Source of the DNA: an uncultured Aurantimonas sp.
GTDB taxonomy: Bacteria > Pseudomonadota > Alphaproteobacteria > Rhizobiales > Rhizobiaceae
Length of the DNA: 64,000 nt
Direction of reading: 5' to 3'
Assembly: GCA_947488615.1 (NCBI GenBank)
Contig: CANKZU010000009.1
Location: 62,001 to 126,000 of the forward strand
Shown here in pieces: positions 40,078-50,813 of this stretch (position 1 is the first letter of the stretch; the number at the start of each line of letters is the position of its first letter). Made by a program: the position numbers and the translations under genes. The notes below the pieces were generated by a model. It saw only the letters and a list, made by a program, of their open reading frames with translations, ran no database searches and was not told the origin of the DNA.

Positions 40078-40938
40078 CTACTGGAAGCTGTTTTCGAGCG
40101 TGCCGAGCCCCGTAATGCTCATCCGCACGACATCGCCCGGCTTGAGAAACCGCGGCGGCTTGAAGCCGATCCCGACGCCGACCGGCGTGCCGGTGGCGAT
40201 GATGTCGCCGGGCACCAGGGTCAGCCCGGCGGAAATGGTCTCGACGAGGCTGGGGATGTCGAAGATCAGGTCGCTGGTATTCGCCTGCTGCCGGACCTCG
40301 CCATTCACCCGGGTCTCCAGGTCCAGGTTCTCCGGGTCGACCTCGTCGGCGGTGGCGATCCACGGCCCCATCGGGCAGAAGGTGTCGAGCGCCTTGCCGA
40401 GGAACCACTGCTTGTGCTGCTTCTGGCGGTCGCGCGCCGTCACGTCATTGACGATCATGTAGCCCCAGATATGCTCGTAAGCCTTGGCCTTGGGGATGTT
40501 GCGGCCGCCCTTGCCGATCACCAGGGCGAGTTCGATTTCGTAATCGACAGACTGCGTGACGTCGCCATGCAGCTCCACGACAGCACCCGTTCCCACCACG
40601 CAGGAGGCGGGCTTGGTGAAGACCGCCGGAAATTCGTCGACCTCCGCGCCCGCCACCGCGCCGGCCTCAAAGCCGCTCTGGGAAAATTCCTTGGCGTGGG
40701 CATGATAATTCTTGCCGACGCAGAAAATGTTGCGGCGCGGCGCCGGGATCGGTGCTTCAATCGTCACGCTGTCGACCGGCATCGGTTCTCCGACGGCGCG
40801 GATCTCGCCGCGCAAGCGATCGAAATTCTCGATCAGTTCGACCATGTCGGAGACGGCCGGCTCGATCGCCCGCACCATCTGATCCGCAACGACGCCGATC
40901 CGGGATTCGCCGTTCTTCGCATACCGTATGAACTTCAT
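40078..40938 (-). CDS. Fumarylacetoacetate hydrolase family protein
   Basis: A 286-residue FAH-family enzyme. The metal-binding core shows FCVGKNYHAHAKEFS, PAVFTKPASCVVGTGAVVEL, DYEIELALVIGKGGRNIPKA (the E-x-E ligand pair), GYMIVNDVTARDRQ, KALDTFCPMGPWI and LVPGDIIATGTPVGVG. This fold cleaves C-C bonds in acylpyruvates or decarboxylates/hydrates related 2-oxoacids. With the neighbouring tctCBA genes it probably acts on an imported carboxylate or a breakdown product. Specificity unknown. Gap to the alpha/beta hydrolase is 47 bases. Confidence 0.9.
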   Translation of the reverse strand: MKFIRYAKNGESRIGVVADQMVRAIEPAVSDMVELIENFDRLRGEIRAVGEPMPVDSVTIEAPIPAPRRNIFCVGKNYHAHAKEFSQSGFEAGAVAGAEVDEFPAVFTKPASCVVGTGAVVELHGDVTQSVDYEIELALVIGKGGRNIPKAKAYEHIWGYMIVNDVTARDRQKQHKQWFLGKALDTFCPMGPWIATADEVDPENLDLETRVNGEVRQQANTSDLIFDIPSLVETISAGLTLVPGDIIATGTPVGVGIGFKPPRFLKPGDVVRMSITGLGTLENSFQ

Positions 40939-40985
40939 CCTGCCGCGTTTCCTCTCCAGTCCAGTGTCCGCTTTTCGTGGTCAAT

Positions 40986-41912
40986 TCAGCCGTGATAGTC
41001 CGATGCCGGCCGTGTGAAGAAGCCATGCAGGATCTGATAGGCGATCAGGAAGTTCTTCTGGGTGAAAGATGCATGCGAGATGCCCTTCATCACAGCGAAC
41101 TCCTTGTCGGCGTTCGGCAAGCGCTTGAAGAAGGCGAGCAGATCGTCGACGCCGGCAATGCCGTCGAACTCGCCGCGCATGACGATCGTCGCCGCCTCGA
41201 GCTTTTCCGGATCGACCAGCGGCAGCCTGGTGCACATGTCGATATAGGTGCCGTTCGGCATCGAATCGTCGAGCGCCAGAACCTGATCGATGAAGGGCTG
41301 GGCGAAGCTGTCGTGGACGGTGCCGGGGTGGTCTCGATTGAAGATCGACCACATGAATTCCTGGTTGACCGGTCGCCGGACGGTGCCGCGCCAATCGTCG
41401 ATCTTCTTGCTCCGCTGTTCCAGCGTCGGGCTGCCCTCTCCGGTCCAGACCATTGCGTCGAGCGCCAGGCGACTGACGCGATCGGGATGGCGTTCGGCGA
41501 ACATCGCCGCGCGAAGCGCGCCGGACGAAATGCCATAGGCAAAGAGCGGCCCGCTTTCGCCGCGCTCGATGATGAAATCGGAAACCGCCTTGGCGTCGTC
41601 GGCGCCGTCGGCGATCGTCGCCAGCACGTCCTCGCCCTTGTAGGAGCGGCCATATCCGCGGCAGTCGAAGCACCAGGTGTTGAAGCCGCGGCTGGCGAAC
41701 CAGTCCATGACAGAGGCTTCCGGCATGCCGTCGACCTGCAGGTCGAAGGTCGGTTGGCTGGCCATCGACGAGCCGTGCACGAACAAAATGGTGCCGCGAA
41801 CGGGGCCGTCGGCGACGCTCGGCTTTTCCCAGATGAAAACCTCCTGGCCATTGGATGTCGTGCGGTGCTCCTTGCCTTCGGTCTTCGTCGTCGCGCGAAT
41901 GTCGTCCTGCAT
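40986..41912 (-). CDS. Alpha/beta hydrolase
   Basis: A 308-residue alpha/beta hydrolase. The oxyanion region is LFVHGSSMASQPTFDL, the nucleophile elbow YGISSGALRAAMFAE (G-I-S-S-G, Ser about 139), the acid Asp in MRGEFDGIAGV, and the catalytic His in KGISHASFTQKN. WCFDCRGYGRSYKG is the usual strand 4-helix A region. No signal peptide, so cytoplasmic. Likely a carboxylester, lactone or C-C hydrolase in the same pathway as the FAH-family enzyme. Start ATG 41912 lies 35 bases after the aldo/keto reductase stop. Confidence 0.88.
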   Translation of the reverse strand: MQDDIRATTKTEGKEHRTTSNGQEVFIWEKPSVADGPVRGTILFVHGSSMASQPTFDLQVDGMPEASVMDWFASRGFNTWCFDCRGYGRSYKGEDVLATIADGADDAKAVSDFIIERGESGPLFAYGISSGALRAAMFAERHPDRVSRLALDAMVWTGEGSPTLEQRSKKIDDWRGTVRRPVNQEFMWSIFNRDHPGTVHDSFAQPFIDQVLALDDSMPNGTYIDMCTRLPLVDPEKLEAATIVMRGEFDGIAGVDDLLAFFKRLPNADKEFAVMKGISHASFTQKNFLIAYQILHGFFTRPASDYHG

Positions 41913-41947
41913 GTTTCGGTCCTGATTGTTGGCGATAAGGGGGTGGG

Positions 41948-42927
<980 letters not shown>

Positions 42928-42931
<4 letters not shown>

Positions 42932-44238
42932 GTCGCCTCCGATCCTTCGTTCAAGACCTCACGCCCCTCGAATTCCAGAATATGCAGGCCGCGATTGCGG
43001 TCGAGCAGGTAGATGACGCCGTCCTCGCCGACGGCGACGTCGTTCGACTGCGGGCTCGGCTCGCCACCGAGCGGTTCGGGGATGAAAAAGCCGACCTCCT
43101 CCGGCAAGGCGGGATCCTTGGCGTCGATGATGCGCAGGCCGCCGGAAAACCAGGTCGCGTAAATCAGCGTCGTGTCGAGCCGCTCGTGGAATTGGTGCGC
43201 GCCGAACCGGCCGGGCGCGCCGCTGTAGGGTGAGGCGCTCTCGCCCAGACTGAAGATCGACAGCGGCTTGAGATCGGCGACATCGGTCGCGTCGAACAGC
43301 CAGAGGAACCCGTGCAACCGGCCATGCAAATGGTCGTGCTCCTCGTCGATCGCCGCGGCGATGCGCCGGCCACCGATCGGGTTCTCGAACGGCATGACGG
43401 TGTGGGTCGGCTCGGGAATCGCCGGATGGTAATCATAGGCCCCGATGGTTCTGAGGTCGGTGATGTCGGTCGCGTCGATGACCCGGATCCCGGCGTTCCA
43501 GACCGCCGCCCACAATTCGTCGCCGCAGCGCATGGCGTGGTGGAGGCGGTTCTTCAGGCCCTGCCAATGTGGCGTCTCGCCGCCGGCCACGTGCTGGCCC
43601 GGCATCGCCCAGCGCGCGACCTCCCGCGGCCGGGCGGGCTCGGCCAGGTCGTAGACGACCAGGATATTGCCGACATAGCCCTCCATCTCGGTCGAGATGT
43701 AGGCGTAACGTGCGTCGGCATCGAAACGGTGGACGCCGACGCCATGGGTGCGCTCGTAGGCTAGCAGGGACGGCCGGGTTCGGTCGGAGATGTCCCAGAT
43801 CTTGAAGCCGCCCTCGTCATAGCTTTCGTTCGCGGCCTTGCGCAGTCGCGGCATGTCACCGGGCGCGACGCCGACCCGCGCGGCCACCTCCGCCTCGCCC
43901 GGATCGCGGCCGAGTTCGTCGCGCAGCGCCGCTTCGGCGGCGGCGATGCCCTTGGCGCGGCGTTTGAAGTGGCGGTCGTTCTGCTCGACATTGGTGATCA
44001 TCAGGTCGCCGACGACCCGCAGCTTGTGGGTGTGCGAGGCGTCGGTCTCCAAGCGGATGTCCGCCACGACCTTCGGATTGCGGCGGTCCGAGACGTCGAT
44101 GATCGAAGTGCCGTAGGGCGGCTTCATGTGGCCGATGAAGACATGATCGCCGTCGACCACGACCTGACCGCCGCCGGGGATGTCGAGCATCGCGATCTGA
44201 CGCACCCGGTGGGAAAGCGGCTGATCCGCGGGGCTCAT
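42928..44238 (-). CDS. LVIVD-repeat beta-propeller protein
   Basis: A 436-residue repeat protein. Repeats of about 45-60 residues contain strand-turn units such as [75 protein letters not shown] and [19 protein letters not shown], the LVIVD pattern of a beta-propeller. A helical insert ([20 protein letters not shown]) sits in the first third. No signal peptide is visible, unusual since many LVIVD proteins are exported. The start ATG 44238 overlaps the tctA stop as ATGA. Enzymatic function unknown; possibly a lactonase-like or scaffold protein. Confidence 0.85.
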
Positions 44239-45770
44239 CGACGGGCCCCCGCCGATGGTCCCGCCGCCTTGGCCCGCCGGTCGCGCCACCGCGCGGTGAC
44301 GGCCGGCAGCAGCAGGCTCAGGATCAGCAGCACCCAGAGGATGTTGCCGATCATGGAGGAGAACATCACCATCGGGTCGTTTCCGGAAATCCGCATGGCC
44401 AGGATGAAGGAGCGCTCGATCAGCGGGCCGAGGATGACGCCGATCAAAATGGCGGCAACGTGATAGCCGGTCTTGCGCGCCACATAGCCGATGATGCCGA
44501 AGGCGAAAGCGATCCCCATGTCGAACAGGAACCCACGCGGGACGAAGGCGCCGACCAGCGTGAACGCGACGATCATCGGCGCGAGATACATCGTCGAGAC
44601 GACGGTGATCCGCGACATGTAGCGAACCATCGGGACAATGGTGAGGAACATGAAGACGTAGGACACGGCCATCGCCGTGATGACGCCATAGGCCAGCTCC
44701 GGGGCCTCCACGAAGAGCCGCGGGCCGAACGGAAAGCCGTGAAATTGCAGCACGATCATCATCACCGCCGCCGTGCTGCCGCCCGGCACACCGATGGCGA
44801 GCAGCGGCACCAGCGTTCCGGTGGTGACGCCATTATTGGCGGCCTCGGGCGCTGCAACACCGTCAGAAAAGCCGGTGCCGAACCGTTCCGGCGTCTTGGA
44901 GAACAGTCGGGCCTGCTGATAGGCGACAAAGGCCGCGATTGAGGCGCCGGCGCCCGGAAGCACGCCGATCACCAGCCCGAGAAGGCTGGTCCATGTAATC
45001 AACCACCATTTGCGGAAGGCCTGGAGGGTCTCGCTCAGGCTGTTCGCCCAAGTAGCGGTCGGCACGGCGACCGTCCCCTTGGTGTCGACAAGCCATTTCT
45101 GCTCGAGCATGACAAGCGCTTCGGAGATGGCGAACAAGCCGATCAAGGCGGGCACCAGCGGCACGCCGTCGAAGAGTTCCAGAAAGCCGAAGGTGCCGCG
45201 CGGCGTCGCGTAGATATGGTCGGCGCCCATCGCGCCGAGCATCAATCCGAAAGCGCCGGCGATCAGACCTTTCAACATGTCCTGGGCGGCGATGGAGGCA
45301 ATCAGCGCGAGGCCGAACAGCATGATCACGACCATCTCGACGCTGTGGACGTAGTAGCCGACGCGCGACAGCACCGGCAGCGCGAACAGCGTCACGATCG
45401 AACTGATCAGTCCGCCCATCACCGACGCCACGAAACAGACCGCGAGCGCCTTGCTGGCCTGACCATTCTTGGTCATCTGGTAGCCGTCGAGCGTCGTCGC
45501 CGCCGCGCCGCCGGTGCCGGGAATGTTGAGCAGAATCGCCGGTATTCCGCCACCCAGATGCGAAGCGCTGTAGAGCGCCACCATGAACACCAGCGCCACT
45601 TCGACATCGAGGGCGAGCGTCAGCGGCAACAGGATGATGATCGTGTTGTGGGCGGCGAAACCGGGGATCGCCCCCATGACGATGCCGATCAGCACGGCAG
45701 GGATGATCACCCACCAGAGACTGAAGGAATGCAGGAATAGGCCCGTGATAAAGGCGGCGTCGAACTCCAT
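44235..45770 (-). CDS. tctA: TctA-type tripartite tricarboxylate transporter, large subunit
   Basis: A 511-residue membrane protein with 11-12 hydrophobic segments. TctA marks: GAIPGFAAHNTIIILLPLTL (first re-entrant GxxPG-type loop), IPAILLNIPGTGGAAATTLD, GVLPGAGASIAAFVAY (second loop) and LAIGVPGGSTAAVMM. It works with TctB and the periplasmic TctC to take up a carboxylate using an ion gradient. It overlaps tctB by one base and the LVIVD gene by four, so it is tightly coupled. Confidence 0.93.
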   Translation of the reverse strand: MEFDAAFITGLFLHSFSLWWVIIPAVLIGIVMGAIPGFAAHNTIIILLPLTLALDVEVALVFMVALYSASHLGGGIPAILLNIPGTGGAAATTLDGYQMTKNGQASKALAVCFVASVMGGLISSIVTLFALPVLSRVGYYVHSVEMVVIMLFGLALIASIAAQDMLKGLIAGAFGLMLGAMGADHIYATPRGTFGFLELFDGVPLVPALIGLFAISEALVMLEQKWLVDTKGTVAVPTATWANSLSETLQAFRKWWLITWTSLLGLVIGVLPGAGASIAAFVAYQQARLFSKTPERFGTGFSDGVAAPEAANNGVTTGTLVPLLAIGVPGGSTAAVMMIVLQFHGFPFGPRLFVEAPELAYGVITAMAVSYVFMFLTIVPMVRYMSRITVVSTMYLAPMIVAFTLVGAFVPRGFLFDMGIAFAFGIIGYVARKTGYHVAAILIGVILGPLIERSFILAMRISGNDPMVMFSSMIGNILWVLLILSLLLPAVTARWRDRRAKAAGPSAGARR

Positions 45771-46264
45771 CAGAAAATGGCTCCCATGAGCTGCTCGAAC
45801 GGACCCTTGGGGAACCGGGTATTCAAGAGAACGATGAAGAAGAACCAGCCGCCGAGGGCGGCAAGGCCGGCCGTCAGCAAGGCGCGCCCGACTGGTCGCG
45901 CGCCGGCGACGTGAAACGAGAGCGCCAGAAAGGCGAAGGTCGTGATGGTGAAGCCGAGATAGGGAACCGCGAAAATATACGCGACGATCAGCGCGACGAA
46001 GATCGCCCGACTGGCGCGCGAATCCGGCGCCCCGAAGAAGTCGCCGAAACCCATCGAATACCGGCCGCGGCGAAGGCCGATCGCGACCCGCGCCAGATAG
46101 ATCAGGACGAGCAGCAGCATCAGCCCGGCGAGGATCATGCCGCTCATCTGCGCCTGCCAGGGAAAGCTCCGGACGGACAGCACGTAATAGATGGCATATG
46201 CGCCGGCGGCGACGGGGATGATGAGATCAGCCCCGACTGGTTTCCTGGTTTCGCGATCCAACAT
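45770..46264 (-). CDS. tctB: TctB-type small transporter subunit
   Basis: A 164-residue protein with four hydrophobic segments (LIIPVAAGAYAIYYVLS, MILAGLMLLLVLIYLARVAI, AIFVALIVAYIFAVPYLGF, ALLTAGLAALGGWFFFIVLL), the TctB topology. N-terminus MLDRETRKPVGADLI is cytoplasmic. Between tctC (88 bases upstream) and tctA (one-base overlap). Confidence 0.88.
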   Translation of the reverse strand: MLDRETRKPVGADLIIPVAAGAYAIYYVLSVRSFPWQAQMSGMILAGLMLLLVLIYLARVAIGLRRGRYSMGFGDFFGAPDSRASRAIFVALIVAYIFAVPYLGFTITTFAFLALSFHVAGARPVGRALLTAGLAALGGWFFFIVLLNTRFPKGPFEQLMGAIF

Positions 46265-46351
46265 CGGCGAGATCCTGCTTGCGACCGGATGGGATAGGGG
46301 CGGTCACACGACCGCCCCCGTCAGGCAAAAGCCTTCTTGCCCGAGGTGGGA

Positions 46352-47359
46352 TTACTTGCCCGTCAAAAGATCGCGGTAGCGCTCCGCCAGCTCGCGCGTT
46401 TTCGCGGCCTCCGCCATCGCCGTTTCCTGGTCGCCCGGCGTGATGAACTCGGGCGGAACGCCGGCCGCCTTCACTGCCTCGACATATGCAGGATCCGCCA
46501 TGGTCTGATCGATGGTGGACTTCAGCAATTCGACCCGCTCGGGATATTGCTCGATCGCCGCGGCGTGGACCGCCCAGGCGCGCGAACTGAACAGCTCCGG
46601 CAGATCGGTTCCGAGCGCCTCGTTCACCGTCGGGGCGTTTCCGGACGCCTCGGGAACGGTGTTCTTATTCGCGAAGATGCCGAGGATGCGGGCCTGATCG
46701 CCGAGTGCGATCGGGTTGGCCAGCGGCAGGGCGGAGGCGTCGACCTCGCCGGTGATCGCCGCCATCGCCGTCGGATTGCCGCCGCCGAACGGGATCAGGT
46801 TGAACTGGGCGCCGGTCGCCTCGCCGAGCGCCAGCATGCCGATCGAGGCCGGATGCGGCAGACGGCTGACCGAAATGCTCACTGGCCGCTTCTTGCCTTC
46901 CTCGACAAGCTGCTCGAGCGATTCAAACGGCGAGTCCGCGCCAACCCAAACCGCCATTGGTTCGGTGCTGGTACGCCGGATGTAGACCAAATCCTTGCCG
47001 ATATCGATGCCGACATTCTGCAGCGTCAACATGATGACCTCGGGACCGAGGTTCGAGAACAGCAAATTGTAGGCGTTCGGCTCCTTCTGCATGAAGAATT
47101 CGTAACCGACCTGCCCTGCGGCGCCGGGGTAGTAGCCGAACTCGAAGTTCGTTTTCAGATATTTGTTCCAGACCTGCACGAAAGCACGGGAATCGCGATC
47201 CGCGCCACCACCTTCCCCGGTCGGGATGGTGATTTCCATGTTGCCGGCGGGGTAATCCTGGGCAAAGGCCGAGCGACCGAGACCGAGCGACAGCGCCGCG
47301 GCACCGGCCGCCGTGCCGGCAAGAAACCTGCGGCGAGATGGATTAGTGGTGAATTTCAT
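46352..47359 (-). CDS. tctC: TctC-type periplasmic binding protein
   Basis: A 335-residue Bug/TctC-family receptor. The N-terminus NPSRRRFLAGTAAGAAALSL carries a twin-arginine (RRRFLA) signal with a probable cut after SAFA. The mature part starts with the MEITIPTGEGGGADRDSRAF segment that corresponds to the ligand loop of this family, followed by YYPGAAGQVGYEFFM. It captures a carboxylated compound and passes it to TctBA. First gene of the operon; its start faces the GntR gene across 114 bases that hold a palindrome. Confidence 0.9.
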   Translation of the reverse strand: MKFTTNPSRRRFLAGTAAGAAALSLGLGRSAFAQDYPAGNMEITIPTGEGGGADRDSRAFVQVWNKYLKTNFEFGYYPGAAGQVGYEFFMQKEPNAYNLLFSNLGPEVIMLTLQNVGIDIGKDLVYIRRTSTEPMAVWVGADSPFESLEQLVEEGKKRPVSISVSRLPHPASIGMLALGEATGAQFNLIPFGGGNPTAMAAITGEVDASALPLANPIALGDQARILGIFANKNTVPEASGNAPTVNEALGTDLPELFSSRAWAVHAAAIEQYPERVELLKSTIDQTMADPAYVEAVKAAGVPPEFITPGDQETAMAEAAKTRELAERYRDLLTGK

Positions 47360-47452
47360 CGTGGAACCTCCCTGGTAAACGCGGTATGCCGCGTCGTTCT
47401 CGTTTCTGTCCAAGGCCTTATTGGTTGACCTTTATGGTGGTCTGGTATAGTT

Positions 47453-47474
47453 TTGGTTGTATATTGTCAACCAA
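47453..47474. promoter_or_regulatory. Palindromic operator between tctC and the GntR gene
   Basis: Perfect 7-bp arms TTGGTTG and CAACCAA around 8 bases, ending on the first base of the GntR start codon. A further half-site, TTGGTTGACC, lies at 47421-47430 and matches the complement of TGTCAACCAA at 47465-47474. GntR/FadR regulators bind such short palindromes. Position implies autoregulation and control of the divergent tctC operon. Confidence 0.6.
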
Positions 47475-48229
47475 TGAAAGACGCAATGCAAGGTTTCGAT
47501 TCCAAGCGAGGCTCCGCCGATCTGGCGCTGGACGAACTCCGGCGGCTTTTGCGCGACGACGGCCTGGCTCCCGGCGTCAGGCTGCCGACGGAGCGCGCGC
47601 TCGCCGATCGGCTCGGGATCAATCGGGCGACCTTGCGCAAGGCCTTGGCACGCCTGGAGATGGAGGGGGCGATCGTCCGACATGTCGGACGCGGCACCTT
47701 CGTCAGCGCGCCGCCGGACGCTTCGAAAGCGACCGGCGAAAACGCCTCGCCGATCGAACTCATGGAGGCCCGCCTGGTCCTGGAGCCCGCCATCGCGCGC
47801 GAAGCGGCCTTGCGAGCGCGCAAGGAGGATCTGGAGCGGCTGGAAATATGCCTTGTCCGCTCCGAAACGGCCGATGAATTCGAGGCCTTCGAAGAATGGG
47901 ACATTGCCTTTCACCGAGCCTTGTCCGCCGCGACCCACAACGCGGTCTTCACGATGGTGATGGAGATGATGCGGACCATGCGCAGCACAACGGAATGGGA
48001 CAGGCTGAAGCGGGCGTCGTTCAACCCGGACCTGCGGGACCGATATCGCATCGAGCACCGGGCCATTCTGCGCGCCCTTGAGTCCCGCGATCAGGCCGCC
48101 GCCGCCATGGCGACGGTTCAGCATATGCAGACCGTCTACGCCGCGATTTCCGGCAAGCAATCGCCTCCCGTCGATCAACCCGCTATGCAAGGGCGCCGCA
48201 TACGGGAAGACATGGCGGACCGCGTCTAG
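47474..48229 (+). CDS. FadR-type (FCD) GntR transcriptional regulator
   Basis: A 251-residue regulator. Winged helix-turn-helix in residues ~15-75: ALDELRRLLRDDGLAPGVRL, PTERALADRLGINRATLRKA, then GAIVRHVGRGTFV. The C-terminal FCD domain (about 95-220) has EARLVLEPAIAREAALRA, FEEWDIAFHRALSAATHN and the metal-ligand His in EHRAILRALESRD and MATVQHMQTVY. FCD regulators bind small carboxylates, in keeping with the divergent tctCBA genes. I start at ATG 47474; an in-frame ATG at 47453 lies inside the operator. Confidence 0.9.
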   Translation: MKDAMQGFDSKRGSADLALDELRRLLRDDGLAPGVRLPTERALADRLGINRATLRKALARLEMEGAIVRHVGRGTFVSAPPDASKATGENASPIELMEARLVLEPAIAREAALRARKEDLERLEICLVRSETADEFEAFEEWDIAFHRALSAATHNAVFTMVMEMMRTMRSTTEWDRLKRASFNPDLRDRYRIEHRAILRALESRDQAAAAMATVQHMQTVYAAISGKQSPPVDQPAMQGRRIREDMADRV

Positions 48230-48333
48230 CCGGAACGGCGGGAACCGGTTTTCCGCTTGCATTCCGCGCTCAGGGGCTGGAAGCAATCCGATGTCATCGT
48301 GATCTGGACAGTCAGCGGTTCGTCCGGAGGCGA

Positions 48334-49518
48334 TCAGGACCCGGTGTTGGAACGAAGAAACCCATCCATCCGCGCCAGCGCCTTGCGGATGTTTTCCTCG
48401 GAATTGGCGTAGGACAGCCGGACATAACCCTCGCCGAGGATGCCGAAGTCAGGACCGCCGATCAGCGCGACACTGGTTTCCTCGAGCAACGCTGACGCCA
48501 GCTTCTTGGCCTTCCAGCCGGTCCCGGAGATGTTGGGGAAGGCATAGAACGCCCCTTTCGGCGTCGCGCAGGTCACGCCCGGCAGGGCGTTGAGCCCCTC
48601 GACGACGACACGGCGGCGGCGGTCGAACGCAGCCATCATCGCCGCGACATCGTCCTGCGGCCCGTCGATCGCCGCGATCCCGGCGAACTGGCTCGGCGCG
48701 TTGACGCAGGACCAGCAATTGACCGCGAGCTTGCGGATCTTGTCGTAGAGCTGGTCGGGCCAGAGCGACCAGCCCATACGCCAGCCGGTCATCGCCCAGG
48801 TCTTCGACCAGCCGTTCAGCACGATCAGCCGATCGCGCAGTTCGGGAAAGGTCAAAAGCGAGCAATGCTCCTCGCCGTCATAGGTCATGACGTCGTAGAT
48901 CTCGTCCGACAGGATCGCCACGTCCGGATGGTCGGCGAGGCCTTTCACCAGTTTCTCGATCTCGGCGCGCGGGGTGACGCCGCCGGTCGGGTTGGCCGGC
49001 GAGTTCAGGATCAGGAGCCGCGTCTTCTCGGTGATCAGCGACAGGGTTTCGTCGGCGGAGAAGGCAAAGCCGTTCTCTTCACGCACCGGGACCGGCACCG
49101 GCGTTGCGCCGGTGAATTCGATCATCGAGCGATAGATCGGAAATCCCGGATCGGGGTAGAGGATCTCGGCGCCCGGCTCGCCGAACATGACGATCGCCGC
49201 ATACATGGTGGGCTTGCCGCCCGGCAGGATCACGATACTCTCCGGCGAGACCTCGACGCCGGTCGTCGTCAGCGTTCGCCGCGCCACCGCCTCGCGCGTC
49301 GCCAGCAGCCCGGTCGCCGGCGTATAGCCGTGATGGCCGTCGCGCAGCGCCTTGATCGCCGCTTCGACGATATGATCCGGGGTGCGAAAATCCGGCTGGC
49401 CAATGCCGAGATTGATGATGTCCTTGCCCGCGGCGTTGAGTGCCGTCGCGCGGGCGAGCACGGCGAAGGCGTTCTCTTCCCCAATGCGATCGAAGCCTGA
49501 AATCGTGTGAAGCATCAT
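48334..49518 (-). CDS. PLP-dependent class I/II aminotransferase
   Basis: A 394-residue fold-type I aminotransferase. INLGIGQPDFRTPDHIVEA, YTPATGLLATREAVARR, LNSPANPTGGVTPRAEIEKL, AILSDEIYDVMTY and the PLP lysine in NGWSKTWAMTGWRMGW (about 238) are all standard, as is the Arg in YVRLSYANSEENI. It may move the amino group freed by the pathway upstream, or act on the imported compound itself. It ends the TRAP operon; the gap to the alcohol dehydrogenase is 146 bases, so it could have its own promoter. Substrate unknown. Confidence 0.92.
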   Translation of the reverse strand: MMLHTISGFDRIGEENAFAVLARATALNAAGKDIINLGIGQPDFRTPDHIVEAAIKALRDGHHGYTPATGLLATREAVARRTLTTTGVEVSPESIVILPGGKPTMYAAIVMFGEPGAEILYPDPGFPIYRSMIEFTGATPVPVPVREENGFAFSADETLSLITEKTRLLILNSPANPTGGVTPRAEIEKLVKGLADHPDVAILSDEIYDVMTYDGEEHCSLLTFPELRDRLIVLNGWSKTWAMTGWRMGWSLWPDQLYDKIRKLAVNCWSCVNAPSQFAGIAAIDGPQDDVAAMMAAFDRRRRVVVEGLNALPGVTCATPKGAFYAFPNISGTGWKAKKLASALLEETSVALIGGPDFGILGEGYVRLSYANSEENIRKALARMDGFLRSNTGS

Positions 49519-49664
49519 CGTCTCTTAGAAAGCGTGGGCGCAAGACCGTGGCTCTCGACGCGCATCCACGCGCCGGGATTTTGCGGCCACTGCCTAAGCC
49601 ATGCCGGCGTCGAAGTCGAGTTGCGACGCTTGGGTGCGGCCGGAGCCAGCGCCGCCGCATCGCC

Positions 49665-50810
49665 TCACAGACAGGCGCGGATCAGGTCGCGGGTGTTCTC
49701 GGCCGTCATCGCGACCGGATTGCCGCCGGTGCTGGGATCGCGCAGCGCCATCTCGGTCAGGCGATCGATGTCGGGCTCGACGACGCCCAGCGCCGTCAGA
49801 TTGGCCGGAATGCCGAGCTCACCGGTCAGCTCGCCGACAAAGGCGTCGAACCCCTCGAAGCCGCCCGAAATGCCGAGATAGGCCGCCGCCCTGTCGATCC
49901 GGGTTTCGATGGCGTCGCGGTTGAAGGCCAGTACCGGCCGCATGACGACGGCGTTGGTGGTGCCGTGATGAGTGTGATGAAGCGCCCCGACCGGATGCGA
50001 GATCGCGTGGATGGCGCCGAGCCCCTTCTGGAAAGCGGTCGCGCCCATGGCGGCGGCGGCCATCACCTGCGCACGAGCCTCGATGTCGGAGCCGTCACGA
50101 AAGGCGCGCGGCAGATAATCCTTGACCAGCCGCAGGCCTTCCAGGGCGATGCCCTGGCTCATCGGATGGAAATGCGGCGAGCAATAGGCCTCCAGACAAT
50201 GGGCGAAGGCATCCATGCCGGTGCCGGCCGTGATCGCCCGGGGCATCCCGATGGTCAGCTCGGGATCGCAGATGACCACCCGCGGCATCAGTTTCGGATG
50301 GAAGATGATCTTCTTGGTCTCGGTCGCCGTGTCGGTCAGCACTCCCGCGCGGCCGACCTCCGAGCCGGTTCCCGCCGTCGTCGGAACCGCGATGAGGGGC
50401 GCGATCGCGTCGGCATCCGCCCGCGTCCACCAGTCGCCGATGTCCTCCAGGTCCCAGACCGGGATCGACTGCCCCGCCATCAGCGCGACGAGCTTGCCGA
50501 GATCGAGACCCGAGCCGCCGCCGAAGGCGATCACGCCGTCATGGCCGCCGTCGCGATAGGCCTTCACCCCGGCGTCGAGATTGGCGCCGTTCGGGTTCGG
50601 ATCCACCTCGGCGAAGATCGCGCGCCCGAGCCCCGCTTCCTGCATCAGGTCGAGCGCGTGGGCGGTGACCGGTAGCTTGGCCAGGCCCCGGTCGGTGACC
50701 AGTAGCGGGCGCGCGATGCCGGCGGCCGCGCAGGTCTCGGCAAGCTCCGCGATGCGTCCTGCGCCGAAACGGATGGCGGTCGGATACGACCAATTGCCCC
50801 AGAGCGTCAT
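49665..50810 (-). CDS. Iron-containing alcohol dehydrogenase
   Basis: A 381-residue group III alcohol dehydrogenase. NAD-binding GGGSGLDLGK (about 96-105), LIAVPTTAGTGSEVGRAGVL, and the metal site with Asp and His in GTGMDAFAHCLEAYCS and HAISHPVGALHHTHHGTTNA. It oxidises a primary or amino alcohol to the aldehyde, and the next gene upstream in the operon is an aldehyde dehydrogenase, three bases away. In the proposed pathway it would act on a gamma-glutamylated amino alcohol; that is inference from gene order. Confidence 0.93.
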   Translation of the reverse strand: MTLWGNWSYPTAIRFGAGRIAELAETCAAAGIARPLLVTDRGLAKLPVTAHALDLMQEAGLGRAIFAEVDPNPNGANLDAGVKAYRDGGHDGVIAFGGGSGLDLGKLVALMAGQSIPVWDLEDIGDWWTRADADAIAPLIAVPTTAGTGSEVGRAGVLTDTATETKKIIFHPKLMPRVVICDPELTIGMPRAITAGTGMDAFAHCLEAYCSPHFHPMSQGIALEGLRLVKDYLPRAFRDGSDIEARAQVMAAAAMGATAFQKGLGAIHAISHPVGALHHTHHGTTNAVVMRPVLAFNRDAIETRIDRAAAYLGISGGFEGFDAFVGELTGELGIPANLTALGVVEPDIDRLTEMALRDPSTGGNPVAMTAENTRDLIRACL

Positions 50811-50813
50811 GGG

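Noticed and set aside
48230..48333. Palindromic stretch GGAACCGGTTTTCC between the GntR and aminotransferase genes as a bidirectional terminator
   Set aside because: The arms are short and no T-run follows on either strand, so the support is too weak.
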